Below, piece by piece: positions 46,430 through 55,366 of a stretch of DNA of 64,000 bases. The notes under the pieces were generated by a model. It was not told where the DNA came from. It did no database searches and was given only the letters and a program-made list of their open reading frames with translations. This stretch comes from Acidobacteriota bacterium. GTDB taxonomy: Bacteria; Acidobacteriota; Blastocatellia; Pyrinomonadales; Pyrinomonadaceae. Location of the stretch: the NCBI GenBank assembly GCA_016715115.1, contig JADKBM010000011.1, forward strand, positions 992,001 through 1,056,000. Direction: 5' to 3'. Position 1 is the first letter of the stretch; every line of letters begins with the position of its first letter. The position numbers were made by a program, and so were the translations under genes.

Positions 46430-46768
46430 AGATCCTGACCGGATCCGCACGGGAATCAGCGTTTACGACCGCGTCGCCGAACCGTTGCGGGACGGCGACG
46501 CGACCGCTTAACCGAACCACTTTCGGCGACGCGTTCAGGGCCGGGCTCCCGCCCGGCCTCATCTGTTCTGATTCAAATTGGGCTACGCCCGAAGTTCGTG
46601 ATCTTCGTGATTTGTTGATCCGTCCGTAGGATTCAACGTACTTTTCGCTCGCCGCGCTGCCGCGTCGGGTTCTGACCCCGCCGCTCGTGATCCCGTTTTC
46701 CCCACTTCTCAACGCTTAACGCTTACCGTTTACTGCCCACTGCTCGCCGTTGGTGCTAGAATCTCCCT

Positions 46769-49072
46769 ATGCAACCCGTCCAACTCGGCCGAAAGAAAAC
46801 GAACGACGAGGATTTCAAAACGGAGACCGATCCGGTCTGCAAGATGCTCGTGATGCCGCAGACGGCGGCGGCGAAGTTCGACCACGCGGGCACGACCTAC
46901 TATTTTTGCGCCGTTGGATGCCTGAACAAGTTCCGGCAAAATCCCGAGCGATTCCTTGCTCCCGAAGCAAAACCGGAACCGATGTCCGGATCCGATGGTG
47001 CCGAATACACCTGTCCGATGGATCCTGAGATCGTTCAGATCGGTCCCGGGATCTGCCCGATATGCGGGATGGCGCTCGAACCCAAGGTCGTATCTCTCGA
47101 CGACAAGCCCGATCCCGAATTCCTCGATATGAAACGCCGATTCGTGATCTCGGCGGCACTCACGGTTCCGGTGTTCGCGCTCGCGATGTCCGAAATGATC
47201 CCTGGATTCCACGGTCTGATCGATCCCAAGTTCTCGGTATGGATCCAATTTCTACTCTCCGCGCCGGTCGTTCTCTGGGGCGGTTTTCCGTTTATCGTGC
47301 GCGCGCTCAATTCGGTCAGGAACGCGAGTCCGAATATGTTCACGCTGATCGCCCTCGGAACCGGAGCGGCGTTTTTGTACAGTCTGACAGCACTATTTTT
47401 TCCGGGCGTCTTCCCGGCGTCGCTCCACGACGCGCACACCCACGCGATCCCCGTTTATTTCGAATCGGCGGCGGTCATCACGACACTCGTTCTCCTCGGC
47501 CAGGTGCTTGAGCTGAAGGCGCGTTCGCAAACTTCCTCGGCGCTCCGCGAACTTCTCGGGTTGACGCCGAAAACGGCGACGGTCGTGTTCGAAGACGGAA
47601 GCGAAACCGGGATCGCGATCACGGATCTGCAGGTCGGGGCGACGGTTCGCGTCAGGGCGAACGAGCGGATTCCGACCGACGGCGTCGTTCTCGAAGGCGA
47701 ATCGTATGTCGACGAATCGATGGTTACCGGCGAGCCAATTCCGGTTGGGAAAGCGCCCGGCGCAATGGTCATCGGCGGGACGATCAACGGCAATCGCGGC
47801 TTCACGATGCGCGCCGAAAAGGTCGGCGGCGAAACGCTCCTCGCGAACATCGTGCGGATGGTCGGCGAAGCGCAGCGTTCGCGGGCGCCGATCCAGCGCC
47901 TCGCAGACGTCGTTTCGGGTTACTTCGTGCCGGCCGTTCTGCTCGTTTCCATCGCCGCTTTCGCGGTCTGGTTTCTGCTCGGCAGTCTCGGGTCGGCAAT
48001 CGTCGCCGCCGTTTCGGTTCTGATCATCGCGTGCCCTTGCGCCCTCGGTCTGGCGACACCGATGTCGATTATGGTCGGCACCGGGAAAGGCGCCCAAAGC
48101 GGTGTCCTCGTGAAACGAGCGGACGCCCTGGAGACGCTTGAGAAGGTTGACACGATCGTCGTCGACAAGACCGGAACGCTGACCGAAGGCCGGCCCGAAG
48201 TCCAGGTCGTGTTGCCGGAAGACGGTTTTTCGGAGACTGAACTGCTGAGCCTCGCGGCGGCGCTCGAAAAACAAAGTGAACACCCGCTTGCCGCGGCGAT
48301 TCTTCGTGAAGCGGTCGGCCGAGGATTGGAACTGCCCGCGGCGTCTGATTTTTCGTCGAACACCGGAGTCGGGGTTTCAGGAACGATCGGTGGCAAACGG
48401 GTCGAAATCGCAAGCGTCACGGCGGAATCCGATGAACTGAACGGACTGCGCGAACAGGGTCAGACCGTTGTCGAAGTTTCGGTCGACGGCGCACCAGCCG
48501 GTTTCATAGGGATCGCCGACCGGATCAAGGAGTCAGCCGCCGAAGCGATCGGCGAACTTCACCGGAGCGGCATCAGAATCGTGATGATGACGGGCGACAA
48601 CCTGCGCACTGCGAATCACGTTGCCGGGAGACTCGGGATCGACGAGGTCTTCGCGCAGGTCCTTCCGGCCGAGAAGGCGGAAAAGGTGAAGGAACTGCAA
48701 GCCGCCGGACGGATTGTGGCATTCGCCGGCGACGGCGTCAACGACGCTCCGGCATTGGCCCAGGCCAATGTCGGGATCGCGTTCGCGTCCGGCACGGATG
48801 TCGCCATCGAATCGGCCGGAGTTACTTTGCTCAAGGGAGATCTCGCCGGAATCCTGCGAGCGCGGCGCCTTTCCGTCGAGACGATGAAAAACATCCGGCA
48901 AAATCTGTTCTTCGCGTTCTTCTACAACCTTCTGGGCGTTCCGCTGGCCGCGGGCGTCCTTTTCCCGGTGTTCGGCATTTTGCTGTCGCCGATGATCGCT
49001 TCGGCAGCGATGACCTTCAGTTCGGTCTCGGTGATCACCAACGCGCTGAGGCTTCGAAAACTAAAATTATGA
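46769..49072 (+). CDS. Copper-translocating P1B-type ATPase with YHS and heavy-metal-binding domains
   Basis: The 767-residue pump has a YHS domain (about 20-62: DPVCKMLV, CAVGCLNKF), a heavy-metal-binding domain (about 73-98: CPMDPEIVQIGPGICPICGM), a membrane part of probably eight helices with the transport motif Cys422-Pro-Cys424, the phosphorylation motif DKTGT (Asp466), TGDN and GDGVND hinge motifs, and the C-terminal copper-type motif YNLLGVPLAAG and ASAAMTFSSVSVITNALRL. I infer Cu+ export. The stop overlaps the start of the peptidase gene by 4 bp. Confidence 0.93.
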   Translation: MQPVQLGRKKTNDEDFKTETDPVCKMLVMPQTAAAKFDHAGTTYYFCAVGCLNKFRQNPERFLAPEAKPEPMSGSDGAEYTCPMDPEIVQIGPGICPICGMALEPKVVSLDDKPDPEFLDMKRRFVISAALTVPVFALAMSEMIPGFHGLIDPKFSVWIQFLLSAPVVLWGGFPFIVRALNSVRNASPNMFTLIALGTGAAFLYSLTALFFPGVFPASLHDAHTHAIPVYFESAAVITTLVLLGQVLELKARSQTSSALRELLGLTPKTATVVFEDGSETGIAITDLQVGATVRVRANERIPTDGVVLEGESYVDESMVTGEPIPVGKAPGAMVIGGTINGNRGFTMRAEKVGGETLLANIVRMVGEAQRSRAPIQRLADVVSGYFVPAVLLVSIAAFAVWFLLGSLGSAIVAAVSVLIIACPCALGLATPMSIMVGTGKGAQSGVLVKRADALETLEKVDTIVVDKTGTLTEGRPEVQVVLPEDGFSETELLSLAAALEKQSEHPLAAAILREAVGRGLELPAASDFSSNTGVGVSGTIGGKRVEIASVTAESDELNGLREQGQTVVEVSVDGAPAGFIGIADRIKESAAEAIGELHRSGIRIVMMTGDNLRTANHVAGRLGIDEVFAQVLPAEKAEKVKELQAAGRIVAFAGDGVNDAPALAQANVGIAFASGTDVAIESAGVTLLKGDLAGILRARRLSVETMKNIRQNLFFAFFYNLLGVPLAAGVLFPVFGILLSPMIASAAMTFSSVSVITNALRLRKLKL

Positions 49073-50400
49073 ACAAGCTAGCACTGGCGATCCACGGCGG
49101 CGCCGGAACGATTCACAGGTCGGAAATGACCCCGGAACTCGAGATCGAATACCGGAACGAACTAAGATCGGCGCTTGAGGCCGGTTGGCGCGTTCTGACG
49201 AAGAACGGATCCGCGGTCGACGCCGTCGAGGCGGCCGTCGTTTCGCTTGAGGATTTTCCGCTGTTCAACGCCGGTCGCGGTTCGGTTTTTACCCACGCCG
49301 GAAAGAACGAAATGGACGCCTGCATTATGGACGGCGCGAATCTGAGATCGGGCGCGGTCGCGTTCGTCACGAACATCCGAAATCCGATCTCGCTCGCGCG
49401 GCTCGTGATGACCGACACCGAACATTGCCTCCTTGCAGGCCACGGCGCCACTGAGTTTGCGCACGAACACGGCATCAAATTCGAACCGGACGAGTATTTC
49501 TTTACGGAACACCGCTGGCGCCAGTTGCAAACAGCTATCGCTGAAAACCGGGTGCAGCTTGACCACAGTGATTCCAGGGATTCCAAGGATTCCATTCATT
49601 CCAAAGATTCCGGGGATTCCAGGGATTCCATTCATTCCAAAGATTCCAGGGATTCCAGGGATTCCATTCATTCCAAAGATTCCGGGGATTCCAGGGATTC
49701 CATTCATTCCAAAGATTCCAGGGATTCCAAGGATTCCATTCATTCCAAAGATTCCAGGGATTCCACGGATTCCATTCATTCCAAAGATTCCAGGGATTCC
49801 AAGGATTCCATTCATTCCAAAGATTCCAGGGATTCCACGGATTCCAAGAATTCCATTCATTCCAAAGATTCCAAAGACCCCGAACGATACCTGGACTCAT
49901 TGGAAACCCTGGAATCTCTGGAATCCCTGGAATCTTTGGAATCTCCGGAATCCGCCAATCGCAAATCGCAAATCGCAAATCGCAAATCCAAAATCGGCAC
50001 CGTCGGCGCGGTCGCTTGCGACGCAAACGGCGATCTCGCGGCGGCGACGTCGACGGGCGGGATGACCAACAAGAAATTCGGCCGGGTCGGGGATTCCTGT
50101 ATCATCGGCGCCGGCACCTACGCTGAAAATGGGACCTGCGCGGTCAGTTGCACCGGCCACGGCGAGTTCTTTATGCTCGGCGTCACGGCTCACGACATCG
50201 CGGCGCGGATGAAATACAAGGGCGTGAGCCTGGAGGTTGCGTCGCGCGAGGCTCTCGAACACCTGACCGCGATCGGCGGCGAAGGCGGCTTCATCGCCGT
50301 CGACCGAGCGGGAAATATCGTCCTGCCGTTCAATTCTGAGGGGATGTACCGTGCCTCGATCCGCGGTGACGGTGCGATCGAGATCTCGATCTACAAATGA
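49069..50400 (+). CDS. iaaA: Isoaspartyl peptidase / plant-type asparaginase with repeat-filled linker
   Basis: The family is an Ntn hydrolase of about 300-320 residues that splits itself before a threonine. Here 443 residues are encoded. The alpha part (1 to about 164) and the beta part from Thr311 (GTVGAVACD) are normal, including NAGRGSVF and the AGTYAEN segment. About 143 residues between them are Asp-Ser-rich repeat from 9-nt units. The insertion lies immediately before the catalytic Thr, in the linker that is disordered or trimmed in relatives. The enzyme cleaves beta-aspartyl dipeptides and asparagine. It overlaps the copper ATPase by 4 bp. Confidence 0.85.
   Translation: MNKLALAIHGGAGTIHRSEMTPELEIEYRNELRSALEAGWRVLTKNGSAVDAVEAAVVSLEDFPLFNAGRGSVFTHAGKNEMDACIMDGANLRSGAVAFVTNIRNPISLARLVMTDTEHCLLAGHGATEFAHEHGIKFEPDEYFFTEHRWRQLQTAIAENRVQLDHSDSRDSKDSIHSKDSGDSRDSIHSKDSRDSRDSIHSKDSGDSRDSIHSKDSRDSKDSIHSKDSRDSTDSIHSKDSRDSKDSIHSKDSRDSTDSKNSIHSKDSKDPERYLDSLETLESLESLESLESPESANRKSQIANRKSKIGTVGAVACDANGDLAAATSTGGMTNKKFGRVGDSCIIGAGTYAENGTCAVSCTGHGEFFMLGVTAHDIAARMKYKGVSLEVASREALEHLTAIGGEGGFIAVDRAGNIVLPFNSEGMYRASIRGDGAIEISIYK
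49568..49994 (+). repeat. Frame-keeping 9-nt repeat inside a coding region
   Basis: Units of GATTCCAGG, GATTCCATT, CATTCCAAA and GATTCCGGG run for about 330 bp, followed by CTGGAATCT-like 9-mers and a short AATCGCA heptamer array. The core word is the same as in intergenic heptamer arrays, but the main period here is nine, so the frame is preserved. Confidence 0.92.
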
Positions 50401-50601
50401 CGCCCGGAACGCCGCGATTGAGCGACTTTCAATATGAATTTTTTGGTTTTCTCCGCGGTTGACGGTAATAGCGGCGTGCTGCCCGAAAAGACCGAAACAA
50501 AGGAATTCAAAAGGATATCGCCAAGCTCAAAAGTCAGAAAAAGCAGGCGGTCGGAAGCAAAAGAAATCAGAATCGTATGGTAGAACCGGGAAAAGAAACC
50601 G

Positions 50602-50911
50602 ATGAAAGGTTTAGGAAATAAGCTCTACACATTCTTTTTTGAATTCAAGGAGGGAACGTACATCCGGCAAGCGACTGGAGAGTCATTGGAGAAAGCGCTA
50701 ACGAATTGGGCTGGAGCCTTGATGCCTGAGAGGATCATTGGTGCTCATGACGGAGCGAGAACTTTTGGAGGGCCTTGAGGATGTTCTTACGAATGAAGGC
50801 ATAAGCGCTATCACCGCATTGTAGAATGTTTGGTGCTGTTCATTCCTATTTAGCGATGATTCGCTTGGGATAGTCACGATCACGATCACCGACGGGTGCG
50901 AACTGACCTAA
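50602..50911 (+). pseudogene. Small protein gene broken by frameshift and stop
   Basis: The first frame reads MKGLGNKLYTFFFEFKEGTY and continues to about 58 residues before a stop. The next frame continues plausibly (ELLEGLEDVLTNEGIS) to an internal TAG and then NVWCCSF. Together they outline a protein of about 105 residues that looks like a small Acidobacteriota/Planctomycetes hypothetical family, broken twice. The rest of 50401-51069 holds nothing else. Confidence 0.5.
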
Positions 50912-51069
50912 CTAGCGAGATTTTTAACGGAGAGGTGAAGCAAACACGATGACGATTTCAAAAAACGCACATTTCCGCGGATCTCGGACTTTTTCGCTTG
51001 CCCGAGATCAATTGGCATCAGCCTCGACGCTCCGAACCGTCGGACAGCCGCGTTAATGGTTGAGGTTAG

Positions 51070-51150
51070 CCGTGGGTCTCAACCCACGGAACGGGTCATA
51101 AAAGGGCCGCACGTCGCGTCAGCGACGATTGAATCAGCCGTCGCTGACAC
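51070..51150. repeat. Composite REP-like palindromes, copy 2
   Basis: CCGTGGGTCTCAACCCACGG (51070-51089) is followed by CGTCGCGTCAGCGACG (51112-51127) and a partly decayed complement (51139-51154). The arrangement repeats 27256-27340. Confidence 0.8.
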
Positions 51151-51196
51151 GTTGAGTCACAGCAAATTTCGTTCTCGCATCTTGAGGTGATCGATA

Positions 51197-51769
51197 ATGA
51201 GAACTCCGAGTCTAACAAAAGCACTTTCGGTTCAAGTATTCTGGGGATTTGGGTTGGCGCTCTTCTTTTTTGCTGGATGTTCCAATTCGCGTTCGTCGAC
51301 GAACCATCAAACCGTTCAAACAGTTACGCCACGATTATCGGTGGAAAGGCTGGACAACGGAGCGTTTATCAACCGGAACGGATGGTACGTACCGGATACA
51401 GCAAATACCCGGAAATCGACCCCAGACGCGGAAAACTCGAGATCCGAACAGGGCAAGCCGGTTCAAGTTCTAATTACTACGTTTACACCGAACGACTCGG
51501 TCTTGTACAAGGAAGAGTTTTTTGCCAACGGAGTCACTCGGCTTTACGGCGAGTTGGTGCTCACGCGATTCGAGGAGTGCCGCGCTAATGACAAAGTCTA
51601 CTCTTTTCTGATAACGGCGAAGAACCGCGAAACTGCCGCTCAAAAAAACATCAACGGACACAATGAGATGCTGTACTATCGGATTGTTGATTCAGATGGA
51701 GACGGAACGTTTGAGACACTGTTCGACGAAAATCGAAAGGTGGCCGTTCCAAACTGGGCTAGCAAATAG
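51197..51769 (+). CDS. Putative lipoprotein
   Basis: The 190-residue protein has a lipoprotein signal (ALFFFAGC, lipid Cys about 28) and a mature region with a Ser/Thr-rich linker and a domain ending in VDSDGDGTFETLFDENR. A GAGGTGA lies about 8 bp before the ATG. I do not recognise the family. Confidence 0.65.
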   Translation: MRTPSLTKALSVQVFWGFGLALFFFAGCSNSRSSTNHQTVQTVTPRLSVERLDNGAFINRNGWYVPDTANTRKSTPDAENSRSEQGKPVQVLITTFTPNDSVLYKEEFFANGVTRLYGELVLTRFEECRANDKVYSFLITAKNRETAAQKNINGHNEMLYYRIVDSDGDGTFETLFDENRKVAVPNWASK

Positions 51770-51806
51770 AGATCGAATTCGTTTCCGAGACACAACCGAG
51801 CAGCGG

Positions 51807-51986
51807 ATGTCCCGCAAGGTCAAAACGACAACATCGAGTGCTCAACAGGACGATGGATCAACGTGGGGCCCAGAACGCACGGTCGACAAGGAGAATGCCG
51901 GTGAGGGGCCATCGCAGTCATTTCAGGTGCAATTCACGATTGACGGCAATGAGTTCGAGCCAATTGGTTTTGCAATCAAGACATAA
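51807..51986 (+). CDS. Doubtful 59-residue frame
   Basis: The reading frame (TTSSAQQDDGSTWGPERTV, then FQVQFTIDGNEFEP) looks protein-like, but there is no clear ribosome-binding site or family. It may be the tail of a degraded gene. Confidence 0.3.
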   Translation: MSRKVKTTTSSAQQDDGSTWGPERTVDKENAGEGPSQSFQVQFTIDGNEFEPIGFAIKT

Positions 51987-52104
51987 GGTAACTCTGCTGT
52001 ACTTGAAGGTCAGATACGAGACACGTTCACCAAAGAATCTATGCCTAATGTCTTTGTGTAAAAGCGACCGAAATCTGATTGGATTCGATGAAGTTGGAGG
52101 TAAA

Positions 52105-52905
52105 ATGCGCAAAATAGGAGTCTTAATTTGCACGATCACGTTGATGATCATTCTCCAAAGTTTTGGAAACGCACAGGAAAAGGCAAAAGAAGCGGATTCA
52201 ATTGCGAACTTGAAGATCAGCATCAAGCTTGAAAATGGATCGTTTTCGGATTTTGTTAAAATCCTCTCGGAAAATTATGGCGTTCAAATCGGTTTCGAAG
52301 AATCGAATCTTGACCGCGACCACTGGGGCTTTTGGTTTCAGACGAATCCACCGTACCGCACAGTGATTCAGACGAAATCCGGAGACGGACGCGTTGTTGC
52401 AACAACCGTCGTCGAAGCTAGAAGCGGAACTGGCAATCGCCCAATCAATCTCGTCGCCAAAGAGTCGACGCTTGACGTGGTTTTGAACAAAGTTGTCGGC
52501 CAAATGTCGAATTACAACTGGGAGTATGCTCGTGAAACCGTCAATATTTTTCCAAAAATCGGTCGGGACGAGAAGCTCGAACAGCTCCTGAATTTAAGAA
52601 TCGCTGAATTCCGCCTCAATCAAGACGCAACCGTGGAAGGTATAACCGGGGCGATTCAAAGGCTCCCCGAGTTCCGAAAATTCCTAAAGTCCAACCGACT
52701 GATCTTTACTGGAATTCGAGACGGCGAGGAATCGGCACTGAAGGCCCAATATGGCAGGAGCGTTTCAAAGTCAATTGACTTACGAAATTTGACGCTTCGC
52801 GAGATATTGAATGAAATTGCGAAGGCAAAAAAGGGCGGTTGGTCGTTGCGCTGGGCACGACGAAAATCGAATGGACTTGACTACTATTTTGACTTGGACA
52901 TCTGA
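52105..52905 (+). CDS. Secreted STN-like triple-module protein, paralogue 3
   Basis: The 266-residue protein has a signal peptide (about 1-23) and the family's three modules: GSFSDFVKILSENYGVQIGF, then STLDVVLNKVVGQMSNYNWE with VNIFP, then LTLREILNEIAKAKKGGWSL. GGAGG lies 4 bp before the ATG at 52105, which sets the start. It is closest in layout to paralogue 5, sharing the FEESNLD-like segment and a longer middle region. Confidence 0.72.
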   Translation: MRKIGVLICTITLMIILQSFGNAQEKAKEADSIANLKISIKLENGSFSDFVKILSENYGVQIGFEESNLDRDHWGFWFQTNPPYRTVIQTKSGDGRVVATTVVEARSGTGNRPINLVAKESTLDVVLNKVVGQMSNYNWEYARETVNIFPKIGRDEKLEQLLNLRIAEFRLNQDATVEGITGAIQRLPEFRKFLKSNRLIFTGIRDGEESALKAQYGRSVSKSIDLRNLTLREILNEIAKAKKGGWSLRWARRKSNGLDYYFDLDI

Positions 52906-53007
52906 AACTGTCTTGCTGACGACTGACAATGCTGATTCGAAAATCTTCAGGGTAGGGGCTGGAAGGGATTAGTCAATTCCCCAAGGCGTAACTTAGAAGT
53001 GAAATCA

Positions 53008-53619
53008 ATGATTAGGTCATCAAATCGCGGCCAAACGACTGCCGTCGCATTTTTTCTTCTTTTCTCTCAGTTAGCAATCGTGATTGCGGCGATTGTGGTT
53101 TCGAAACAAGCGATCGGCGCTCAGGCTAGATTGCCAGCGCAATCTAAGTCGACGCCGAAGTCAATCGATTCTGAACCGGAAGCCGTGATCAAGGAATACT
53201 GCCGACTGGCTAAGGTTGGGGAGCCAATCGGACTGGGCGAATTGACGATGAAGTCTACAGGGCAAGCGGTTTCAAAGGATTGTATCGCCGCAACTGACTG
53301 TAACGAGTATGGTGTGCCGACCGACGACGAGGCAGAACCAACATGGGAAGACGATTACGTACGCGGCGATGCCGCCGCCCGATACGACTTGAGCCAGGTA
53401 CGGACGACATTTCCCTTTTTCATCAAGAAAAACCGTTTCGAACTGGCGGAGACTGATCGAATTGAGGTTTCTGATAAATTTGCGAAGCTCTGCGCCAAAC
53501 TCGTAAACTCGACTGATACGAAATTGGCGGATTTCTTTTTGGCGGTTGATAAAAATAGTCGTTGGCGTATTTATCGAATCGAACTTCGGCTAACCGATTT
53601 ATCTCAATGTACCGAATGA
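53008..53619 (+). CDS. Secreted protein, distant NTF2-like relative
   Basis: The 203-residue protein has one N-terminal hydrophobic helix, an Ala/Ser/Pro linker, and PEAVIKEYCRLAKVGEPIGL near residue 57. It ends with a SRWRIYRIEL strand, the pattern seen in 23134-23670 and 55367-55939. A GTG at 52999 is an alternative start. The function is unknown. Confidence 0.6.
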   Translation: MIRSSNRGQTTAVAFFLLFSQLAIVIAAIVVSKQAIGAQARLPAQSKSTPKSIDSEPEAVIKEYCRLAKVGEPIGLGELTMKSTGQAVSKDCIAATDCNEYGVPTDDEAEPTWEDDYVRGDAAARYDLSQVRTTFPFFIKKNRFELAETDRIEVSDKFAKLCAKLVNSTDTKLADFFLAVDKNSRWRIYRIELRLTDLSQCTE

Positions 53620-53770
53620 GGAATTTCGCAAAGCTGTGACTCGTGGCGATTGGGTCGATATTGGTGAGGATGTCAACGGCAGTATTTGGAATAACAATTC
53701 GCTTCTTAAAGAGGATCGAATCAAGCACGGTTAGACGAATCTGAAACTCGTCTACACCGAAGACGTCATC

Positions 53771-54418
53771 GTGAACGGACAAAGACCGAAGAGATCAACT
53801 CGCAGGGCAACGTGTTTACCGAGAAGGGGTTCGACCCCCGACGGCCGCGTTCTTCGGGTTTCGAATTCGTACCGCGCCGGCGAGACTAAGAAGTGGACGA
53901 CGATTCGTTCGTCTCTTCGGATAGTTGCGGTAATTCTAATTTTGCTAACTCAAACGAGTTGCACGATTCCTCAAGAATCGTCGATGCAGTCGAATCGCAA
54001 TGCGCCCAGCTTGAACACAAACGGAGCGCTGATTGATGGAGCGGTTGATTCCGAATTGGGAAAGAACTTGCGAATATGGCGTGAAAACCGGATTTCGGAC
54101 TACGTAATGACGTTGTACCTTGAGCAACCCGGGATTTATCAACCCGTGTCACCGGTAAGAGTTGATGTGACGAATGGTAATGCTGTATCCGTCAAGGCGC
54201 TTGACGATTCCAGGGTTGCCCATTTTCCTGACTATGAATCCTGCAACACTGTCGAGAAATTGTTTGTTTTGATACAAGACGGGTATGACCGTGACTTTCG
54301 CGTAAGGGTTAGATACGACGAAAAATTGGGAGTGCCGATCGAGATCAATATCTCCAACCCACGAACAACAACTGCGTACACTGATATTAAGATTGAGAAT
54401 TTCGCCGCACGAAACTAG
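53771..54418 (+). CDS. DUF6174-like lipoprotein, start uncertain
   Basis: From a lipoprotein signal (VAVILILLTQTSC) onward, about 160 residues match the DUF6174 pattern: NRISDYVMTLYLEQPG, VDVTNGNAVSV, and a VRYDEKLGVPIEINI strand. The only in-frame ATG lies about 40 codons upstream in a stretch that looks like joined debris, so the true start is unclear. Bases 53620-53770 contain only short fragments. Confidence 0.55.
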   Translation: MNGQRPKRSTRRATCLPRRGSTPDGRVLRVSNSYRAGETKKWTTIRSSLRIVAVILILLTQTSCTIPQESSMQSNRNAPSLNTNGALIDGAVDSELGKNLRIWRENRISDYVMTLYLEQPGIYQPVSPVRVDVTNGNAVSVKALDDSRVAHFPDYESCNTVEKLFVLIQDGYDRDFRVRVRYDEKLGVPIEINISNPRTTTAYTDIKIENFAARN

Positions 54419-54448
54419 CGAATGACGTCGTCCCCCGGGCGCCGCTGG

Positions 54449-54485
54449 TAAGTTATTTGACAGCAGATCATCTTGGAAGCCCAAA
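54449..54485 (+). pseudogene. RHS core scar (TADHLGSP segment)
   Basis: A 37-bp match to the RHS core near 22043, followed at once by GATTTTG heptamers (54487-54516). No RHS sequence continues. Confidence 0.7.
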
Positions 54486-54565
54486 CGATTTTGGATTTGC
54501 GATTTTGGATTTTGGATTGTTCGATCTGTTGAGTCATTCTTTGAAAATGACCGTTCTTTGAAGTT

Positions 54566-54668
54566 TGCATGAATTCGGGTCTCGGTTACGACGAAGTTCC
54601 CGAAACGCGGAAAGGCTACATACGAAAAGGACGAAGAATCGGGATTGGACTTCGCCCAGGCGAAATAG
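54566..54668 (+). pseudogene. RHS core scar (SGLGY...FAQAK segment)
   Basis: Matches the RHS core end (SGLGY, ESGLDFAQAK) but carries a frame change. It lies 40 bp before the next lipoprotein gene. Confidence 0.7.
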
Positions 54669-54708
54669 CCGGCGATATTGACGGGACGGTTCCGTTAAGG
54701 GTGATCAG

Positions 54709-55209
54709 ATGAAGTCGATGTTGATAAAACGAGGGGTTTGGATTGCAGTTCTTCTGCTTGTTTCTCTGAGTATCGCAAGCTGCTCTGAGCGGGAACCTCT
54801 GTCGGAATTGCCCGCTGACTTCGAAACTTATCACGGTGACCAGCGTGAACCGCTGATACTTTTGGGAGACCGCGCCGTTCCGGTTGTGCTTCAACGCATC
54901 CGCGACAAGAAAATGCCTCGCCGACGAGCAGCCATAAGATTTCTTGGAAACGGCAAGTACCCGAGTGCGCTCCCTGTGCTTCAGGAATTGTACTCCGATA
55001 CGACTGATCCGGACAGAGATGTGTTGCTCACAGAAATCTTCAGAATTGACCAGTCGGAAGGGTCTCGGCTGGCGATGCTTGTAAGGAATGACAAAGGCGA
55101 TCTCGGAAAGTCGGCCCGTGACGTGATCGTCCGGGAGAGGTATCTGCTTAAACGAAGGAGCTTTTTCGAGGCTTGGTTGGCGTACCAAGGATTGGAACCA
55201 AATGATTGA
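54709..55209 (+). CDS. Putative HEAT-like lipoprotein
   Basis: The 166-residue protein has a lipoprotein signal (LSIASC, Cys about 25) and short helical repeats resembling HEAT units (GDRAVPVVLQRIRDKKMPRR and PSALPVLQELYSDTTD). An RHS scar lies just upstream, so it may be an orphan immunity gene. Confidence 0.6.
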   Translation: MKSMLIKRGVWIAVLLLVSLSIASCSEREPLSELPADFETYHGDQREPLILLGDRAVPVVLQRIRDKKMPRRRAAIRFLGNGKYPSALPVLQELYSDTTDPDRDVLLTEIFRIDQSEGSRLAMLVRNDKGDLGKSARDVIVRERYLLKRRSFFEAWLAYQGLEPND

Positions 55210-55234
55210 GCCGGTCCCCGAGCCGCAAATTAGT

Positions 55235-55290
55235 TTTTGACACAGGATCATCTGGGCAGCCCGCGCGTGGTGACGACCCAGAACGGCCTC
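55235..55290 (+). pseudogene. RHS core scar (DHLGSPR segment)
   Basis: About 55 bp match the RHS core segment encoding DHLGSPRVVT and QNG. A short heptamer array follows. The next gene starts 77 bp downstream. Confidence 0.75.
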
Positions 55291-55366
55291 CGGATTATGG
55301 ATTCGCGATTTTGGATTTTGGATGTGCACGATCCGGTAGAGATAGCCAGATTTTGACGGAGGGAAT

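Noticed and set aside
49162..49860. Minus-strand frame with Gly-Ile-Pro-Gly-Ile repeats suggesting a collagen- or elastin-like protein
   Set aside because: It is the antisense of the repeat-filled isoaspartyl peptidase gene, whose own frame has family motifs on both sides.
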